A DNA stretch of 64,000 nt, from NCBI RefSeq assembly GCF_018449605.1, contig NZ_JAAVUW010000002.1, forward strand, positions 434,001 through 498,000. Direction: 5' to 3'. Of this stretch, positions 16,560 through 26,568 are shown piece by piece. Source of the stretch: Luteibacter sp. dw_328. GTDB taxonomy: Bacteria; Pseudomonadota; Gammaproteobacteria; Xanthomonadales; Rhodanobacteraceae. Under the pieces are notes generated by a model. It was not told the DNA's origin, made no database searches, and saw only the letters and a list, made by a program, of their open reading frames with translations. Position numbers and translations under genes: made by a program. Every line of letters starts with the position of its first letter. Position 1 is the stretch's first letter.

Positions 16560-16748
16560 GGTCCGGTTGAACTGTTCGCCAAGGCGCTGGCCGGTCCGGC
16601 CGATGCCTTGTCGTTAGATCTGGAAGACTCGGTACCTGCCACGGTGAAGGCCGGGGCCCGTGCCGATGTGGCCGCCTTCGTCGCCTCGAACGCTGTCCGC
16701 AACGCCGCCAATGCGACGCTCAACCAGCACGAGTCACTGCTGGAAAAA
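16560..16748 (+). pseudogene. Remnant of a CoA-ester lyase (HpcH/HpaI, citrate lyase beta-type)
   Basis: Directly after the lipoprotein stop, an open frame without a start codon encodes ELFAKALAGPADALSLDLED and then SVPATVKAGARADVAAFV. This is the characteristic first strand and active-site loop of the HpcH/HpaI aldolase/citrate lyase beta family, in which the acidic LDLEDSV segment contributes to metal binding. Only about 60 residues remain of a family usually near 290 residues long; the N-terminal strand and everything after it are gone. The frame then runs into the palindromic repeat, so this is a deletion scar. Confidence 0.6.
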
Positions 16749-16830
16749 TGTAGGAGCCGATTCATCGGCGATCCCGCGGCAGCGGGCCTGGTTGCCGCAA
16801 GCGCCCATCGCCGATGAATCGGCTCCTACA
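16749..16830. repeat. Palindromic intergenic repeat (REP-like) with 24-bp perfect arms
   Basis: TGTAGGAGCCGATTCATCGG begins the left arm (16749-16772) and its exact reverse complement forms the right arm (16807-16830), around a 34-base centre that itself has a small CCCGC/GCGGG stem. The whole element would fold into a very stable hairpin. Its right edge overlaps the last bases of the UvrA2-type gene. Repeats of this form are scattered between genes in several Xanthomonadales and Pseudomonas genomes; here it may also end transcription from both sides. Confidence 0.8.
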
Positions 16831-19468
16831 AGGACAGGAGCGCGGCGAGGTAGGGGGCGGTGCGGCTTTCCTTTGATCGCGCGACATCGCGTGGGGCGCC
16901 GCTGGCGACAATCCGGCCGCCCTGATTGCCGGCGCCGGGGCCGACGTCGATCACCCAGTCGCTGCCTGCCACCACGCGCATCTCGTGCTCGACGACGATA
17001 ACGGTATTGCCCGCCTCGACAAGGCCCTGCAGTTGCGCGACGAGTTTGTCGACATCCGACGGATGCAGGCCGGTCGTGGGTTCATCCAGGACATAGACAC
17101 TGCTGCCGCGCTGGGCACGTTGCAGCTCGGTCGCCAGCTTGATGCGCTGGGCTTCGCCGCCCGAGAGCTCGGTCGCCGGCTGACCCAGACGGAGATACCC
17201 CAGACCGATGTCGCGCAGGATAAGCAGTGACTTCAGCACATTGGCTTCGTCGGCAAAGAACGCGCAGGCCTCATCCACCGTCATGCCGAGCACCTGGGCA
17301 ATGTTCCTGTTGTTCCACCGGATCGCGAGCGTCTGCTCGTTATAGCGAGCGCCGTGGCATGTGGGGCAGGGCGCATAGACGCTGGGCATGAACAGCAGTT
17401 CGACGCTGACGAAGCCTTCCCCTTCGCAGGTCTCGCAGCGACCCTTGGGAACGTTGAAAGAGAATCGTCCGGCATCGTAACGCTTCGTCCGGGCGGCTTT
17501 CGTTGCGGCGAATAGCTTGCGCACGTGGTCGAACAGGCCGGTATACGTCGCGAGATTCGAGCGCGGCGTGCGGCCGATCGGCTTCTGGTCAACCTGGACC
17601 AGGCGCGTGATGGCATCGGCGCCCGAATGGATGTGGCCCGTGGTTTTGGTGATGACGTTCGGCTCCATGTCATCGCTTTCGTCTTCGGCGACACGTGGCT
17701 CGTGGCCCAGGTATTCGCCGAGTAGTTCCACCAGTGCCTGGCTGACCAGGCTGGACTTTCCCGATCCCGAGATACCTGTGACGGAGGTGAACACACCCAG
17801 CGGGAAACGTGCCGTCAGGCGTTGCAGGTTGTTACGCGTGATGTTGCGTAGTTCGAGCCAGCCCGTCGGCTCACGCGCCTCGCGGTGCGGCACGTCGGCA
17901 TGGCCGAACAGGTAACGGGCGGTGTGTGAGTTAGCAATCTTTGCCAGGCCTGCGGGCGGTCCGCTGTACAGGATTTCACCGCCTTTTTCGCCCGCATCCG
18001 GCCCCACGTCCACCAGCCAGTCGGCCCGGCGGATCATGTCCAGGTCGTGTTCGACGACGAAGATGGAATTACCCGACGCCTTCAGTTGATCCAGCGCATT
18101 GAAAAGCGCTTCGCCGTCGGCCGGATGCAGTCCGGCGGACGGTTCGTCGAGCACATACACCACACCAAACAGATTGCTGCGTATCTGCGTCGCAAGGCGC
18201 AGGCGCTGCAACTCGCCAGGCGAAAGGGTAGGGCTGCTGCGGTCCATCGAGAGGTAGCCCAGTCCCAGTGACTGCAGGGTACCGATGCGCGCGACGAGGT
18301 CCTGGGCGATGCGCTGCGCGGCAATGCGTTTCTCTTCCGAAAGATTCGGCGTGCGTCGCACATCCGACGAGCCTTCGTGTCCCAGGCCACCTGCCGCGAT
18401 GCGACGTGCGATGTCGCGCTTTCCCGTGGCGCGGCTCTGCGTGGCCTTGCCTGCCGTGGCGAGTTCATCGAAGCGCCCTTCGGCGGCGGGGCGCAATGTC
18501 TCGGCCAGCGTATCGAACGACATCGCGGACAAGCTGCCGATATCGACACCGGCGAACGTGACCGACAGGGCCTCGCGTTTCAGGCGCTTGCCATCGCACA
18601 CAGGACACAGGCTGCCGATCATGAAGCGGGAGACCCGCTTCTTCATCAAGGGGCTTTGCGTTGTGGCGAAGGTGTGCAGCACATAGCGGCGCGCACCCAT
18701 ATAGGTACCCATGTAACTGGGCTCCGTCTTGCGCTTCAGGGCGGCCCGGGTTTCGGCGGGCGTGAAGCCCGCATACACCGGAGCGACCGGCTGCTCCTCG
18801 GTGAACAGGATCCAGTCGCGCTGTTTTTTTGGCAGGTCGCGCCAGGGGATGTCCACGTCGTAGCCCAGGGTGACGAGGATGTCGCGCAGGTTCTGCCCAT
18901 GCCATGCCGGCGGCCACGATGCGATGGCGCGTTCGCGAATGGTAAGCGAGGGATCAGGCACCATCGTCTGCTCGGTAACCTCGTACACCTTGCCCAGGCC
19001 GTGGCAGTTCGGGCATGCGCCCTGGGGGGTGTTCGGCGAGAAGTCCTCGGCGAAGAGCATCGGTTGCCTGGCCGGATAGCTGCCGGCGCGCGAGTACAGC
19101 ATGCGCACCAGGCTGGAGAGCGTGGTGACGCTGCCGACCGACGAGCGGGTCCCGGGCGTGCCGCGTTGCTGCTGGAGCGCCACCGCCGGCGGCAGGCCTT
19201 CGATCTCGTCCACGTCGGGCACGCCGACCTGGTCGATCAGCCGGCGCGCATACGGCGCCACGGATTCGAAGTAGCGCCGCTGCGCTTCCGCGTAAAGGGT
19301 GCCGAAGGCCAGCGAGGACTTTCCCGATCCGGAAACGCCCGAGAAAACCACCAGCGCATCGCGTGGAACGGCCACGTCGATATTCTTCAGATTGTGTTCG
19401 CGCGCGCCGCGGACACGGACGAAGCCGTTACCGTGGACGGAGTCGGTGGGGGTAGGGCGCTTTTTCAT
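16826..19468 (-). CDS. UvrA2-type excinuclease ABC subunit A-like ATPase
   Basis: An 880-residue protein with two ABC ATPase modules (GVSGSGKSS and GISGSGKSS Walker [13 protein letters not shown] and [12 protein letters not shown] signatures; [13 protein letters not shown] and [13 protein letters not shown]). Zinc-finger cysteines are present (CPNC ... CPVC in the first half, CETCEGEGF ... CPTCHGARY in the second). Compared with UvrA1, the stretch between [20 protein letters not shown] and [13 protein letters not shown] is only a few residues, so the UvrB-binding domain is missing. That defines the UvrA2 class, linked to DNA-damaging drug tolerance rather than canonical excision repair. Not in an operon; its 3' end overlaps a palindromic repeat. 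Confidence 0.9.
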   Translation of the reverse strand: MKKRPTPTDSVHGNGFVRVRGAREHNLKNIDVAVPRDALVVFSGVSGSGKSSLAFGTLYAEAQRRYFESVAPYARRLIDQVGVPDVDEIEGLPPAVALQQQRGTPGTRSSVGSVTTLSSLVRMLYSRAGSYPARQPMLFAEDFSPNTPQGACPNCHGLGKVYEVTEQTMVPDPSLTIRERAIASWPPAWHGQNLRDILVTLGYDVDIPWRDLPKKQRDWILFTEEQPVAPVYAGFTPAETRAALKRKTEPSYMGTYMGARRYVLHTFATTQSPLMKKRVSRFMIGSLCPVCDGKRLKREALSVTFAGVDIGSLSAMSFDTLAETLRPAAEGRFDELATAGKATQSRATGKRDIARRIAAGGLGHEGSSDVRRTPNLSEEKRIAAQRIAQDLVARIGTLQSLGLGYLSMDRSSPTLSPGELQRLRLATQIRSNLFGVVYVLDEPSAGLHPADGEALFNALDQLKASGNSIFVVEHDLDMIRRADWLVDVGPDAGEKGGEILYSGPPAGLAKIANSHTARYLFGHADVPHREAREPTGWLELRNITRNNLQRLTARFPLGVFTSVTGISGSGKSSLVSQALVELLGEYLGHEPRVAEDESDDMEPNVITKTTGHIHSGADAITRLVQVDQKPIGRTPRSNLATYTGLFDHVRKLFAATKAARTKRYDAGRFSFNVPKGRCETCEGEGFVSVELLFMPSVYAPCPTCHGARYNEQTLAIRWNNRNIAQVLGMTVDEACAFFADEANVLKSLLILRDIGLGYLRLGQPATELSGGEAQRIKLATELQRAQRGSSVYVLDEPTTGLHPSDVDKLVAQLQGLVEAGNTVIVVEHEMRVVAGSDWVIDVGPGAGNQGGRIVASGAPRDVARSKESRTAPYLAALLSL

Positions 19469-19548
19469 GGCGTTGATTATCGTCCGAACCGGTGGAGATG
19501 CCGTGCATCGGGGTATAAGTGGCTGAACCGTCGTCCCGGGAAGATGCC

Positions 19549-20727
19549 GTGTTCCGCATGTGGCTTATGCTTTCGACGATCGCCTTCACACTGATCCCGC
19601 CAGCGGCCGCGGCACAGGACTTCTATTCGTACACCTCCATGCAGGTGCAGGGCCCGCCGGGCACCCTGATCCGGATCGCACCGATGGACGGTCCGGACGG
19701 GCCGCCGCTCGGTGCCGTGGCTTATCGCGTGCTCTACCGGTCCACGGGGCTCAATGGCGAACCTATCGCCGTGTCCGGCATTGTCGTGGTTCCTCCCGGC
19801 GATCCACCGCCGGAAGGGCGTCGCGTCATCGCCTGGGCGCATCCGACCACCGGCGTGGTATCGCGCTGCGCGCCATCGAAGGCCTTCTTTGTCTTCCAGA
19901 ACATGATGGGCCTGCGAACCATGGTCCGCGAAGGCTACGTCGTCGTGGCGACGGACTATCCGGGCCTCGGCACGGTGGGGCCGCATCCTTATCTCGTCGG
20001 CGTAAGCGAGGCGCGTGGCGTCATCGACGCGGTGCGCGCGGCGCGGCTGATACCTGGCGTTGGGGCGGGAAATCGCTTCGCGGTCTGGGGTCATTCGCAA
20101 GGAGGACAGGCGGCACTCTTCACCGGCATGATCGTCGCCGGCTACGCGCCCGAGCTGCAACTGGTCGGCGTCGCGGCCGCGGCACCGGCGACGGACCTGC
20201 TGACCCTGCTGCGCGACGACGCCGCGACCGATGGTGGGCGCAACATCACTGCGATGACGCTGTGGTCCTGGTCGCGTGTCTACAACCTGCCGATCGACAA
20301 GCTCGTCGCGCCACAAGCCATGCCGGCCGTGGATGCGTTATCCCACGAGTGCATCGAATCGGTTCTCGACATGTTCGAGCGGCGCCGATCGCAGAAGCCG
20401 CTCGCAACGGCCTTCCTGCAGGTACCGGACATCACGCGCGTCGAGCCATGGCGCACGCTGCTGGTGCAAAACATTCCGGGGACGCTGCCACCTTCACTTC
20501 CGGTTTTCATTGCGCAGGGCGACGCAGATACGCTGGTGCGTCCCGAGGTCACGCAGGCATACGTGCAGCAGTTGTGCGCCGCTGGTAGCAGGGTGAGTTA
20601 CCTCGACCTGCCGGGCGTGAAGCACGGTTTCGCCGGGTCGGACAGCGCGCTGGCGGCAATTGCATGGATCGACGACCGCATGGACGGGAAGCCGGCTCCG
20701 AATTCGTGCGCGGCTGTGGGTCGCTAG
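19549..20727 (+). CDS. Secreted alpha/beta hydrolase, secretory lipase type
   Basis: A 392-residue exported hydrolase. The signal peptide is MWLMLSTIAFTLIPPAAAA. The nucleophile elbow is GHSQGG (VWGHSQGGQAAL), preceded by TDYPGLGTVGPHPYLVG, which is typical of the LIP/secretory lipase and PGAP-like esterases; the acid and His of the triad fit IAQGDADTLV and GVKHGF near the C-terminus. It probably hydrolyses acyl esters in the periplasm or medium. I prefer GTG at 19549, with GGGAAG 5 nt before it, over a GTG at 19519 lacking a Shine-Dalgarno. Convergent, with stop overlap, on the TetR gene. Confidence 0.85.
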   Translation: MFRMWLMLSTIAFTLIPPAAAAQDFYSYTSMQVQGPPGTLIRIAPMDGPDGPPLGAVAYRVLYRSTGLNGEPIAVSGIVVVPPGDPPPEGRRVIAWAHPTTGVVSRCAPSKAFFVFQNMMGLRTMVREGYVVVATDYPGLGTVGPHPYLVGVSEARGVIDAVRAARLIPGVGAGNRFAVWGHSQGGQAALFTGMIVAGYAPELQLVGVAAAAPATDLLTLLRDDAATDGGRNITAMTLWSWSRVYNLPIDKLVAPQAMPAVDALSHECIESVLDMFERRRSQKPLATAFLQVPDITRVEPWRTLLVQNIPGTLPPSLPVFIAQGDADTLVRPEVTQAYVQQLCAAGSRVSYLDLPGVKHGFAGSDSALAAIAWIDDRMDGKPAPNSCAAVGR

Positions 20728-21398
20728 CGGGCGTGGGCTGCGGCCAGAGCATCTAGGCCGGCGAGAACGAAGGTCGTCATGTCTTCGACCAGTCCCTCCG
20801 ACGTCGGATTCAGTGCCGGCAGCACGGTGGTGCGCAGACTCTCGGGGCCGAGCAACATGGTGATGCACGGCACGATGGTCATCATCATCCCGCGCTGTAC
20901 GGCGGGATGGGTGAGCGGCAGATCCAGATAGCCCGCCATCAGGCCGGCGACGATGCCCGCCTTCGGTGCGATGGCCTCGTTGATCAGCGTGGAAGCCATG
21001 GGTGAGGGCGACATCATTTCACGCAGCACGACGCGGAAGCCCCAGGACTTTTCGCCTTGCCCGGCCTGGGCGACGAAATGGCTGATAAGCCCGCGAAGTT
21101 TGTCCCGTGGGCCCAGGTCTGACTGCACAAACGCAAGCAGCGATTCCTGGCTGACCACCTGTCGATGCGCTTCGACCAGGACGGCGCCATAGAGGCCGTC
21201 GCGGCTGCCGAAGTGATAGTTCACCGCGGCGATGTTCACACCCGCCCGCAGGCAGATCTCCTTGCTGGACGTGCCCAGGTAGCCGTGAACGGCAAAGAGC
21301 CGGCCGGCTACGTCCAGCAGGTGGGAGCGCGTGTTCTCGCCGTCCTGCCGGGGTGCCCGTTTCGCGGCGTGCGATTTCGGAAGATGTTGGTCGGCCAT
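20724..21398 (-). CDS. CecR/YbiH-like TetR-family repressor (DUF1956 C-terminal domain)
   Basis: A 224-residue regulator. A TetR helix-turn-helix (LDVAGRLFAVHGYLGTSSKE, then VNIAAVNYHFGSRDGLYGAV) is followed by a DUF1956-type ligand domain (PKAGIVAGLMAGYLDLPLTH, MMMTIVPCITMLLGPE). In E. coli the homologue CecR represses the ybhGFSR efflux genes; here the same arrangement occurs, with the regulator divergent from an HlyD-ABC-permease-permease operon. The open frame extends upstream to 21437, but that ATG lies inside the operator palindrome at 21434-21449, so a start at 21398 (or 21407) is more sensible. Confidence 0.9.
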   Translation of the reverse strand: MADQHLPKSHAAKRAPRQDGENTRSHLLDVAGRLFAVHGYLGTSSKEICLRAGVNIAAVNYHFGSRDGLYGAVLVEAHRQVVSQESLLAFVQSDLGPRDKLRGLISHFVAQAGQGEKSWGFRVVLREMMSPSPMASTLINEAIAPKAGIVAGLMAGYLDLPLTHPAVQRGMMMTIVPCITMLLGPESLRTTVLPALNPTSEGLVEDMTTFVLAGLDALAAAHAR

Positions 21399-21433
21399 GG
21401 GGCGCATTGTAGAGGAACCGGCAAAGATATAAT

Positions 21434-21449
21434 TCAAATTTGCATTTGA
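21434..21449. promoter_or_regulatory. Operator of the TetR-like repressor
   Basis: TCAAAT-TTGC-ATTTGA is a perfect 6-bp dyad, located between the divergent regulator and efflux operon in an otherwise AT-rich stretch (ATATAATTCAAATTTGC) that also resembles a -10 element. Its place and symmetry fit binding by the CecR-like dimer and repression of both directions. Confidence 0.65.
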
Positions 21450-21505
21450 TTTATGGAAAAAGTCGGCCTAGACTGCCGTCATTCCCCAGGCCGAGCGCCC
21501 ATCCC

Positions 21506-22519
21506 ATGCCCAAACCCAAGCCAGGCATCGTTGTCGCCGCTGTCGTTCTCGTTGTCGTGGTGGGCGCCGGGATCTGGTGGCTCATGCGTCCCAAGGCGCC
21601 CGAGGCCATCGTTCTGCACGGCAACGTGGACATCCGTCAGGTGTCGCTGGCTTTCAACGCCAACGAACGGATTTCCCAGATGCGGGTAAACGAGGGGGAT
21701 CTGGTCGCCGCCGGGCAAGTGCTCGCCACCCTGGACACGACCACGTTGACGCTGCGACTTGCCAAGTCGCAGGCCCAGCTCGCCGTGCAGAACGAGGTGC
21801 TTCGCAGGATGGAGGCCGGCAATCGGCCCCAGGAGATCGCCCAGGCCGACGCGAACGTGCGTGCCGCTGCCGCCGATGCACGCAAGGCGCACCAGACGCT
21901 CGACCGCCTTCGGGCGATTAGCCAGGGAACGGCCGGTCGCGCCGTGAGTCGCGAAGAACTCGACGATGCCGTTGCCGCCGCCGGCTCGGCCGACGCGAGG
22001 CTGGACGCCCAGCGCAAGGCCCAGGATCTCTCCGTGGCCGGCCCGCGTAAGGAAGATATCGATGAAGCGCGCGCCCAGCGCGACGCCGCGCTAGCCGATA
22101 GCGCGGTGACAAAGCAGCAGCTCGACGACGCGGTGCTCAAGGCGCCGTCCGACGCCGTGGTGCGAAGCCGGTTGCTCGAGCCGGGCGACATGGCATCGCC
22201 CCAGCGGCCGGCCTATGCGCTCGCCCTGGTCCATCCGAAATGGGTGCGTGCGTATGTCTCCGAGGCCAACCTCAGCCTGATCAAGCCAGGGCAGGCCGCG
22301 CGCGTGACGACGGACAGTGCACCCGATCATCCGGTCGACGGTCGCATCGGATACATCTCGTCGGTGGCCGAATTCACACCGAAGAACGTGGAGACCAACG
22401 AGCTGCGCACCAGTCTTGTCTACGAGGTGCGCATCAATGTCGACGATCCGGATGACCGCCTGCGCATGGGCATGCCGGCCACCGTGGAGTTACCAGGTAC
22501 GGTCGCGGCGCAGCCATGA
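21506..22519 (+). CDS. HlyD-family periplasmic adaptor (YbhG-like)
   Basis: A 337-residue membrane-fusion protein of an ABC efflux pump. One N-terminal membrane anchor (GIVVAAVVLVVVVGAGIWWL) is followed by a lipoyl/barrel-sandwich half (VRVNEGDLVAAGQVLATLD-type segment), a coiled coil of about 120 residues rich in Ala/Gln/Arg, the second half (KAPSDAVVRSRLLEPGDMAS) and a beta-barrel domain. It would link the inner membrane permeases with the outer membrane factor encoded at 26569. The ATG at 21506 fits the anchor; the reading frame is open to 21440. It ends in ATGA overlap with the ABC gene. Confidence 0.92.
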   Translation: MPKPKPGIVVAAVVLVVVVGAGIWWLMRPKAPEAIVLHGNVDIRQVSLAFNANERISQMRVNEGDLVAAGQVLATLDTTTLTLRLAKSQAQLAVQNEVLRRMEAGNRPQEIAQADANVRAAAADARKAHQTLDRLRAISQGTAGRAVSREELDDAVAAAGSADARLDAQRKAQDLSVAGPRKEDIDEARAQRDAALADSAVTKQQLDDAVLKAPSDAVVRSRLLEPGDMASPQRPAYALALVHPKWVRAYVSEANLSLIKPGQAARVTTDSAPDHPVDGRIGYISSVAEFTPKNVETNELRTSLVYEVRINVDDPDDRLRMGMPATVELPGTVAAQP

Positions 22520-24303
22520 ACACGCAGGCGGCACTCGTTGCTCAGGGGGTCGGCAAACGCTTCGTCATCAAGAAAGCGGGCCGCACCGTCGTCGCGCTGG
22601 ACGATGTCTCCATCGAAGTGAAGACCGCGGCGCTCACCGCGCTGGTCGGGCCCGATGGTGCAGGCAAGACCACCTTGTTGCGGCTGGCCGCCGGATTGAT
22701 GGTCGCCGACACGGGAACGATGACGGTGCTCGGCATCGACGCGGCGATCGACCCGCAGGCGATCCAGAACCGGATCAGCTACATGCCGCAACGCTTCGGG
22801 CTGTATGACGACCTCAGCGTGCAGGAAAACCTCGATCTCTACGCCGACCTTCACGCTGTGCCGCACGACGTAAGGGGCAAGCGTTACAAGCGCCTGATGG
22901 AGATGACCGACCTGGGGCGCTTCACCAGCCGCCCTGCGGGAAAACTCTCCGGCGGCATGAAACAGAAGCTCGGGCTGGCCTGCACCCTGGTGCGGTCGCC
23001 CGAACTGCTGCTGCTCGACGAACCCACGGTGGGCGTCGATCCGCTGTCGCGCCGTGAGTTGTGGGAGATCCTCGAGCAGCTGGTGAGGGAAGAGAACCTC
23101 AGCGTCCTTGTCAGCACGTCGTACATGGATGAGGCCGCGCGTTGCGCGCATGTGGCCATCCTGCATGACGGCAAGGTGTTGGCTCAGGGAACGCCCGAGT
23201 CGATACGGAATACCGCCGAAGGGCTCTGCTTTGCGGTGACACCGCCTGCCGACGAAGCGCCGCGCCACCTGCAGGCGCGCCTCCTCGACGACGATAAGAC
23301 CGTCGATGCGGTGCCGCGTGGCGGCAAGGTGCACTTCGTCCGGACCAGGGCGGCAGTGGAGCAGGACGACCCCGACGTGGCGAACCTTCTGGGGACCTCG
23401 CAGGCCGAGCCGGTGCCGCCCACGCTCGAAGACGGCTTCATGCTGGCGTTGCGGTCCAAGGTGCAGCGCGACCTTTCTTCAGTGGCGTCCGTCGCGATGT
23501 CGACGCCGACGCGGGCGTTGAAGGCCGATGAGACCGTCATCGAGGTCAGGGACCTCGTCCGCACCTTTGGTGATTTCACCGCGGTCGACCGCACGAGTTT
23601 CTCCGTCAGCCGCGGCGAGATCTTCGGGCTGCTCGGACCGAACGGTGCGGGAAAGACCACCACCTTTCGCATGCTATGCGGTCTGCTTCCCGCCAGCAGC
23701 GGCACGTTGCGCGTCGCCGGCCACGACCTGCGCAAGGCACGCGCACATGCGCGCCAGCAGATTGGTTATGTGTCGCAGAAGTTCGCTCTCTACGGCAACC
23801 TGACGGTGGATGAGAACCTGAAGTTCTTCGGGGGTGCCTATGGCCTGTCCGGCACGCACCTGCGCGAACGCATGGCTGCGGTGAAATCGCAGTTCGAACT
23901 GGACGACTCAGGGCATGCCCAGGCGGGTCTGCTGCCCGGCGGGTTCAAGCAACGCCTGGCCATGGCCACGGGCCTGCTGCATGCACCGGACATCCTCTTT
24001 CTCGATGAACCGACCAGCGGCGCCGACCCACTGGCACGCCGCGAGTTCTGGCGACGCATCACGGCCCTGGCCGAGGCTGGCACCACGATCGTCATCACCA
24101 CGCACTTCATGGAAGAAGCCGAATATTGCGATCGCGTGGTGATTCAGGATGCCGGCAAGGTGCTCGCTCTCGGCACGCCGGCGGAGATCCGTCGTCAGGC
24201 CGGTGAAACGGACGCGCAGACCTTCGACATGGAGCAGGCCTTTATCGGTATCGTTGAACAGAACCGCAAGGCTTCACGCGGCGGTTCGCGGGAGGCGGCA
24301 TGA
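22516..24303 (+). CDS. Fused double ABC transporter ATP-binding protein (YbhF-like)
   Basis: A 595-residue protein with two complete ATPase domains. Domain 1: [41 protein letters not shown]. Domain 2 (from about residue 340): GPNGAGKTTTFRMLCG, LPGGFKQRLAMA, LFLDEPTSGADP. The tandem fusion is the hallmark of YbhF and related drug-efflux ABC proteins. It energises the two permeases encoded next. Start overlaps the HlyD stop, and the stop overlaps the next start, both as ATGA. Confidence 0.94.
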   Translation: MNTQAALVAQGVGKRFVIKKAGRTVVALDDVSIEVKTAALTALVGPDGAGKTTLLRLAAGLMVADTGTMTVLGIDAAIDPQAIQNRISYMPQRFGLYDDLSVQENLDLYADLHAVPHDVRGKRYKRLMEMTDLGRFTSRPAGKLSGGMKQKLGLACTLVRSPELLLLDEPTVGVDPLSRRELWEILEQLVREENLSVLVSTSYMDEAARCAHVAILHDGKVLAQGTPESIRNTAEGLCFAVTPPADEAPRHLQARLLDDDKTVDAVPRGGKVHFVRTRAAVEQDDPDVANLLGTSQAEPVPPTLEDGFMLALRSKVQRDLSSVASVAMSTPTRALKADETVIEVRDLVRTFGDFTAVDRTSFSVSRGEIFGLLGPNGAGKTTTFRMLCGLLPASSGTLRVAGHDLRKARAHARQQIGYVSQKFALYGNLTVDENLKFFGGAYGLSGTHLRERMAAVKSQFELDDSGHAQAGLLPGGFKQRLAMATGLLHAPDILFLDEPTSGADPLARREFWRRITALAEAGTTIVITTHFMEEAEYCDRVVIQDAGKVLALGTPAEIRRQAGETDAQTFDMEQAFIGIVEQNRKASRGGSREAA

Positions 24304-25430
24304 GCGGCGGCTTCTGGCGGCGGCTCCTGGCGCTGACGCGCAAGGAAGTGAAGCAGCTGCTGCGCGACCGCAGCAATCTCATGATGGGCATCGCGCTCCC
24401 GGCGATCCTGATCCTGATCTTCGGCTACGGCCTCTCCTTCGACGTGAAGAACGCGCCGGTGGCTGTCGTCATGGAAGACCATTCCGTGACCGCCAACGAC
24501 ATGATCGCCGGCCTGCGCCTGTCCCCTTATCTGGCACCCACGGTGGTCAACAGCATGCATGACGCCGAGCGCCTCATGCTGGATCGGAAGGTCGACGCGA
24601 TCCTGCGTCTGCCGTCCGACTTTTCACGACGCCTGGGCCTGGGCGACGCACACGTGCAGCTTATCCTGCACGGCTCCGACGCCAACACGGCGCGCACGAT
24701 CGAAGGCTACGTGCAGAGCGCGTTGGCGCAATCGACGGTGCTCCAGGGCGACCGGGCCGGCGCCTCGCCGGGAGCCTCCGTGGGTAGCGTGTACCTCGAG
24801 CAACGCCTGTGGTTCAACGAAGCCAACACGAGTACCTGGTTCCTCGTGCCGGGCCTCATCGTGCTCATCACCACCCTGGTCGGCGCCTTCCTTACCGCGC
24901 TGGTGATGGCACGCGAATGGGAACGCGGGACGCTGGAGGCCTTGTTCGTGACACCCGTGAGGCCGCTCGAGATCCTGCTTGCCAAGATCATCCCGTACTT
25001 CGGTGTCGGCATGATCGGGCTGCTCATGTGCTTGTTGGCGGCGCGCTTCCTCTTCGACGTGCCGATCTATGGTTCGCTGTGGCTGATCCTGCTGGTATCG
25101 GTGTTCTACCTGTTCGTGGCGCTCGGCATCGGCCTGTTGATCTCAGCGGTGACGAAGAACCAGTTCACCGCGAGCCAGCTTGCCCTGGTCACCAGCTTCA
25201 TGCCGGCCTTGATGCTTTCGGGCTTCATCTATGACCTGCGCAACATGCCGCTGGCGGTACAGGTGGTAGGCCGGATTCTCCCTGCCACCCACTACATGGA
25301 AGTGCTGAAGAGCCTGTTCCTCGCCGGCAACCTGTGGCCGGTGATCCTGAAGAATTGCGTCATCCTCATCGGTTACGCCGTGGTGGTGCTGGCGGCCGCC
25401 CGCCTGAAGACGCGGAAGCTGATCGGATGA
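24300..25430 (+). CDS. ABC-2 type permease (YbhS-like)
   Basis: A 376-residue ABC-2 permease. One N-terminal helix (GIALPAILILIFGYGLSFDV), a large periplasmic domain of about 140 residues, then five C-terminal helices starting at WFLVPGLIVLITTLVGAFLT; the REWERGTLEALFVTPV motif after helix 2 is the ABC-2 coupling loop. It forms a heterodimeric channel with the permease encoded immediately downstream (ATGA overlap). Confidence 0.93.
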   Translation: MSGGFWRRLLALTRKEVKQLLRDRSNLMMGIALPAILILIFGYGLSFDVKNAPVAVVMEDHSVTANDMIAGLRLSPYLAPTVVNSMHDAERLMLDRKVDAILRLPSDFSRRLGLGDAHVQLILHGSDANTARTIEGYVQSALAQSTVLQGDRAGASPGASVGSVYLEQRLWFNEANTSTWFLVPGLIVLITTLVGAFLTALVMAREWERGTLEALFVTPVRPLEILLAKIIPYFGVGMIGLLMCLLAARFLFDVPIYGSLWLILLVSVFYLFVALGIGLLISAVTKNQFTASQLALVTSFMPALMLSGFIYDLRNMPLAVQVVGRILPATHYMEVLKSLFLAGNLWPVILKNCVILIGYAVVVLAAARLKTRKLIG

Positions 25431-26554
25431 ATGCCATGCTCGCTTTCCTCCGCCGCGTGGCCAATCTCTGTCGCAAGGAGCTGCAGGTCATCCTGAAGGA
25501 CCCGGCCAGTCGTGTGCTTCTCTTCGTGCCGGCCCTGCTGCAGTCGCTCATGTTCGGCTACGCGGCGACGCTGGACCTGCGTCAGGCGCCGTACGCGCTC
25601 CTGGACCAGGATCACGGCCCGGCGGCGGTGCAACTGATCGCGAATGTCGAAGGCTCCGGCGTGTTCCGTCGCGTGGCGACGCTCCACAACGAAAACGACA
25701 TCGCCCCCATCGTCGATGCCGGTGAGGTGCTTTTCGTCCTTCACATCGCTCCTCGTTTCGAGCAACGGCTCAGCGCGGGCGAAACCACACCCGTGCAGCT
25801 GATCCTCGATGCCCGTAACTCGACGACAGCGGGCACGGCCTCCGGTTATCTGGGCACCATCGTCTCTCGCTTCAATGCGGACTGGCGGCAGAGCCACGGC
25901 GGTGGCGCTGCTCCGCTCACCGTGGACGTGCGTGCCTGGTACAACCCGAACCTCGAGACGCGATGGTTCATGATGTCGTCCATGATCGCGGTGCTGAGCA
26001 TGCTGCAGACGCTCATGCTCACCGCGCTTTCGGTGGCGCGTGAGAGGGAGCAGGGCACCTTCGACCAGTTGCTGGTGACGCCATGCACACCGGCGGAAAT
26101 CATGATCGGCAAATCCGTGCCCTCCATCTTCGTTGGCCTGGTCCAGTCGACACTGATTCTTCTCATCGCGACGCTCTGGTTCCACATTCCCATGGCAGGT
26201 TCGCTGGTGACGCTGTACATCGGCCTGCTGGTATTTACCGTGGCGTGCGTCGGCATCGGTCTGGCGATCTCCGCATTGGCCGTAAACATGCAGCAGGCCA
26301 TGCTCTACACCTTCGTCCTGATGATGCCGTTGGTGTTGCTGTCGGGCATGACGACGCCGATTGCCAACATGCCCACCGCCATGCAGTGGCTAACCACCAT
26401 CAACCCGGCGCGATACGCCATCCACCTCGTCCAGCGGGTGTATCTGGAAGGCGTCGGCCTGGGAACCGTCATTGGCGACATCGTGCCGCTGCTCATCATC
26501 GCCGCCGTGACCCTGCCGTTCTCGGCGTGGCTCTTCCGTCATCGTCTCGTCTGA
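25427..26554 (+). CDS. ABC-2 type permease (YbhR-like)
   Basis: A 375-residue ABC-2 permease with the same layout as its neighbour: N-terminal helix (LFVPALLQSLMFGYAATLDL), a periplasmic domain, then helices from WFMMSSMIAVLSMLQTLMLT with the coupling loop REREQGTFDQLLVTPCTP. Start at 25427 (ATGA overlap with the previous stop). The two permeases share only moderate similarity, so this is a heterodimer of older origin. Confidence 0.93.
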   Translation: MNAMLAFLRRVANLCRKELQVILKDPASRVLLFVPALLQSLMFGYAATLDLRQAPYALLDQDHGPAAVQLIANVEGSGVFRRVATLHNENDIAPIVDAGEVLFVLHIAPRFEQRLSAGETTPVQLILDARNSTTAGTASGYLGTIVSRFNADWRQSHGGGAAPLTVDVRAWYNPNLETRWFMMSSMIAVLSMLQTLMLTALSVAREREQGTFDQLLVTPCTPAEIMIGKSVPSIFVGLVQSTLILLIATLWFHIPMAGSLVTLYIGLLVFTVACVGIGLAISALAVNMQQAMLYTFVLMMPLVLLSGMTTPIANMPTAMQWLTTINPARYAIHLVQRVYLEGVGLGTVIGDIVPLLIIAAVTLPFSAWLFRHRLV

Positions 26555-26568
26555 CTCCGGTATTCCCC

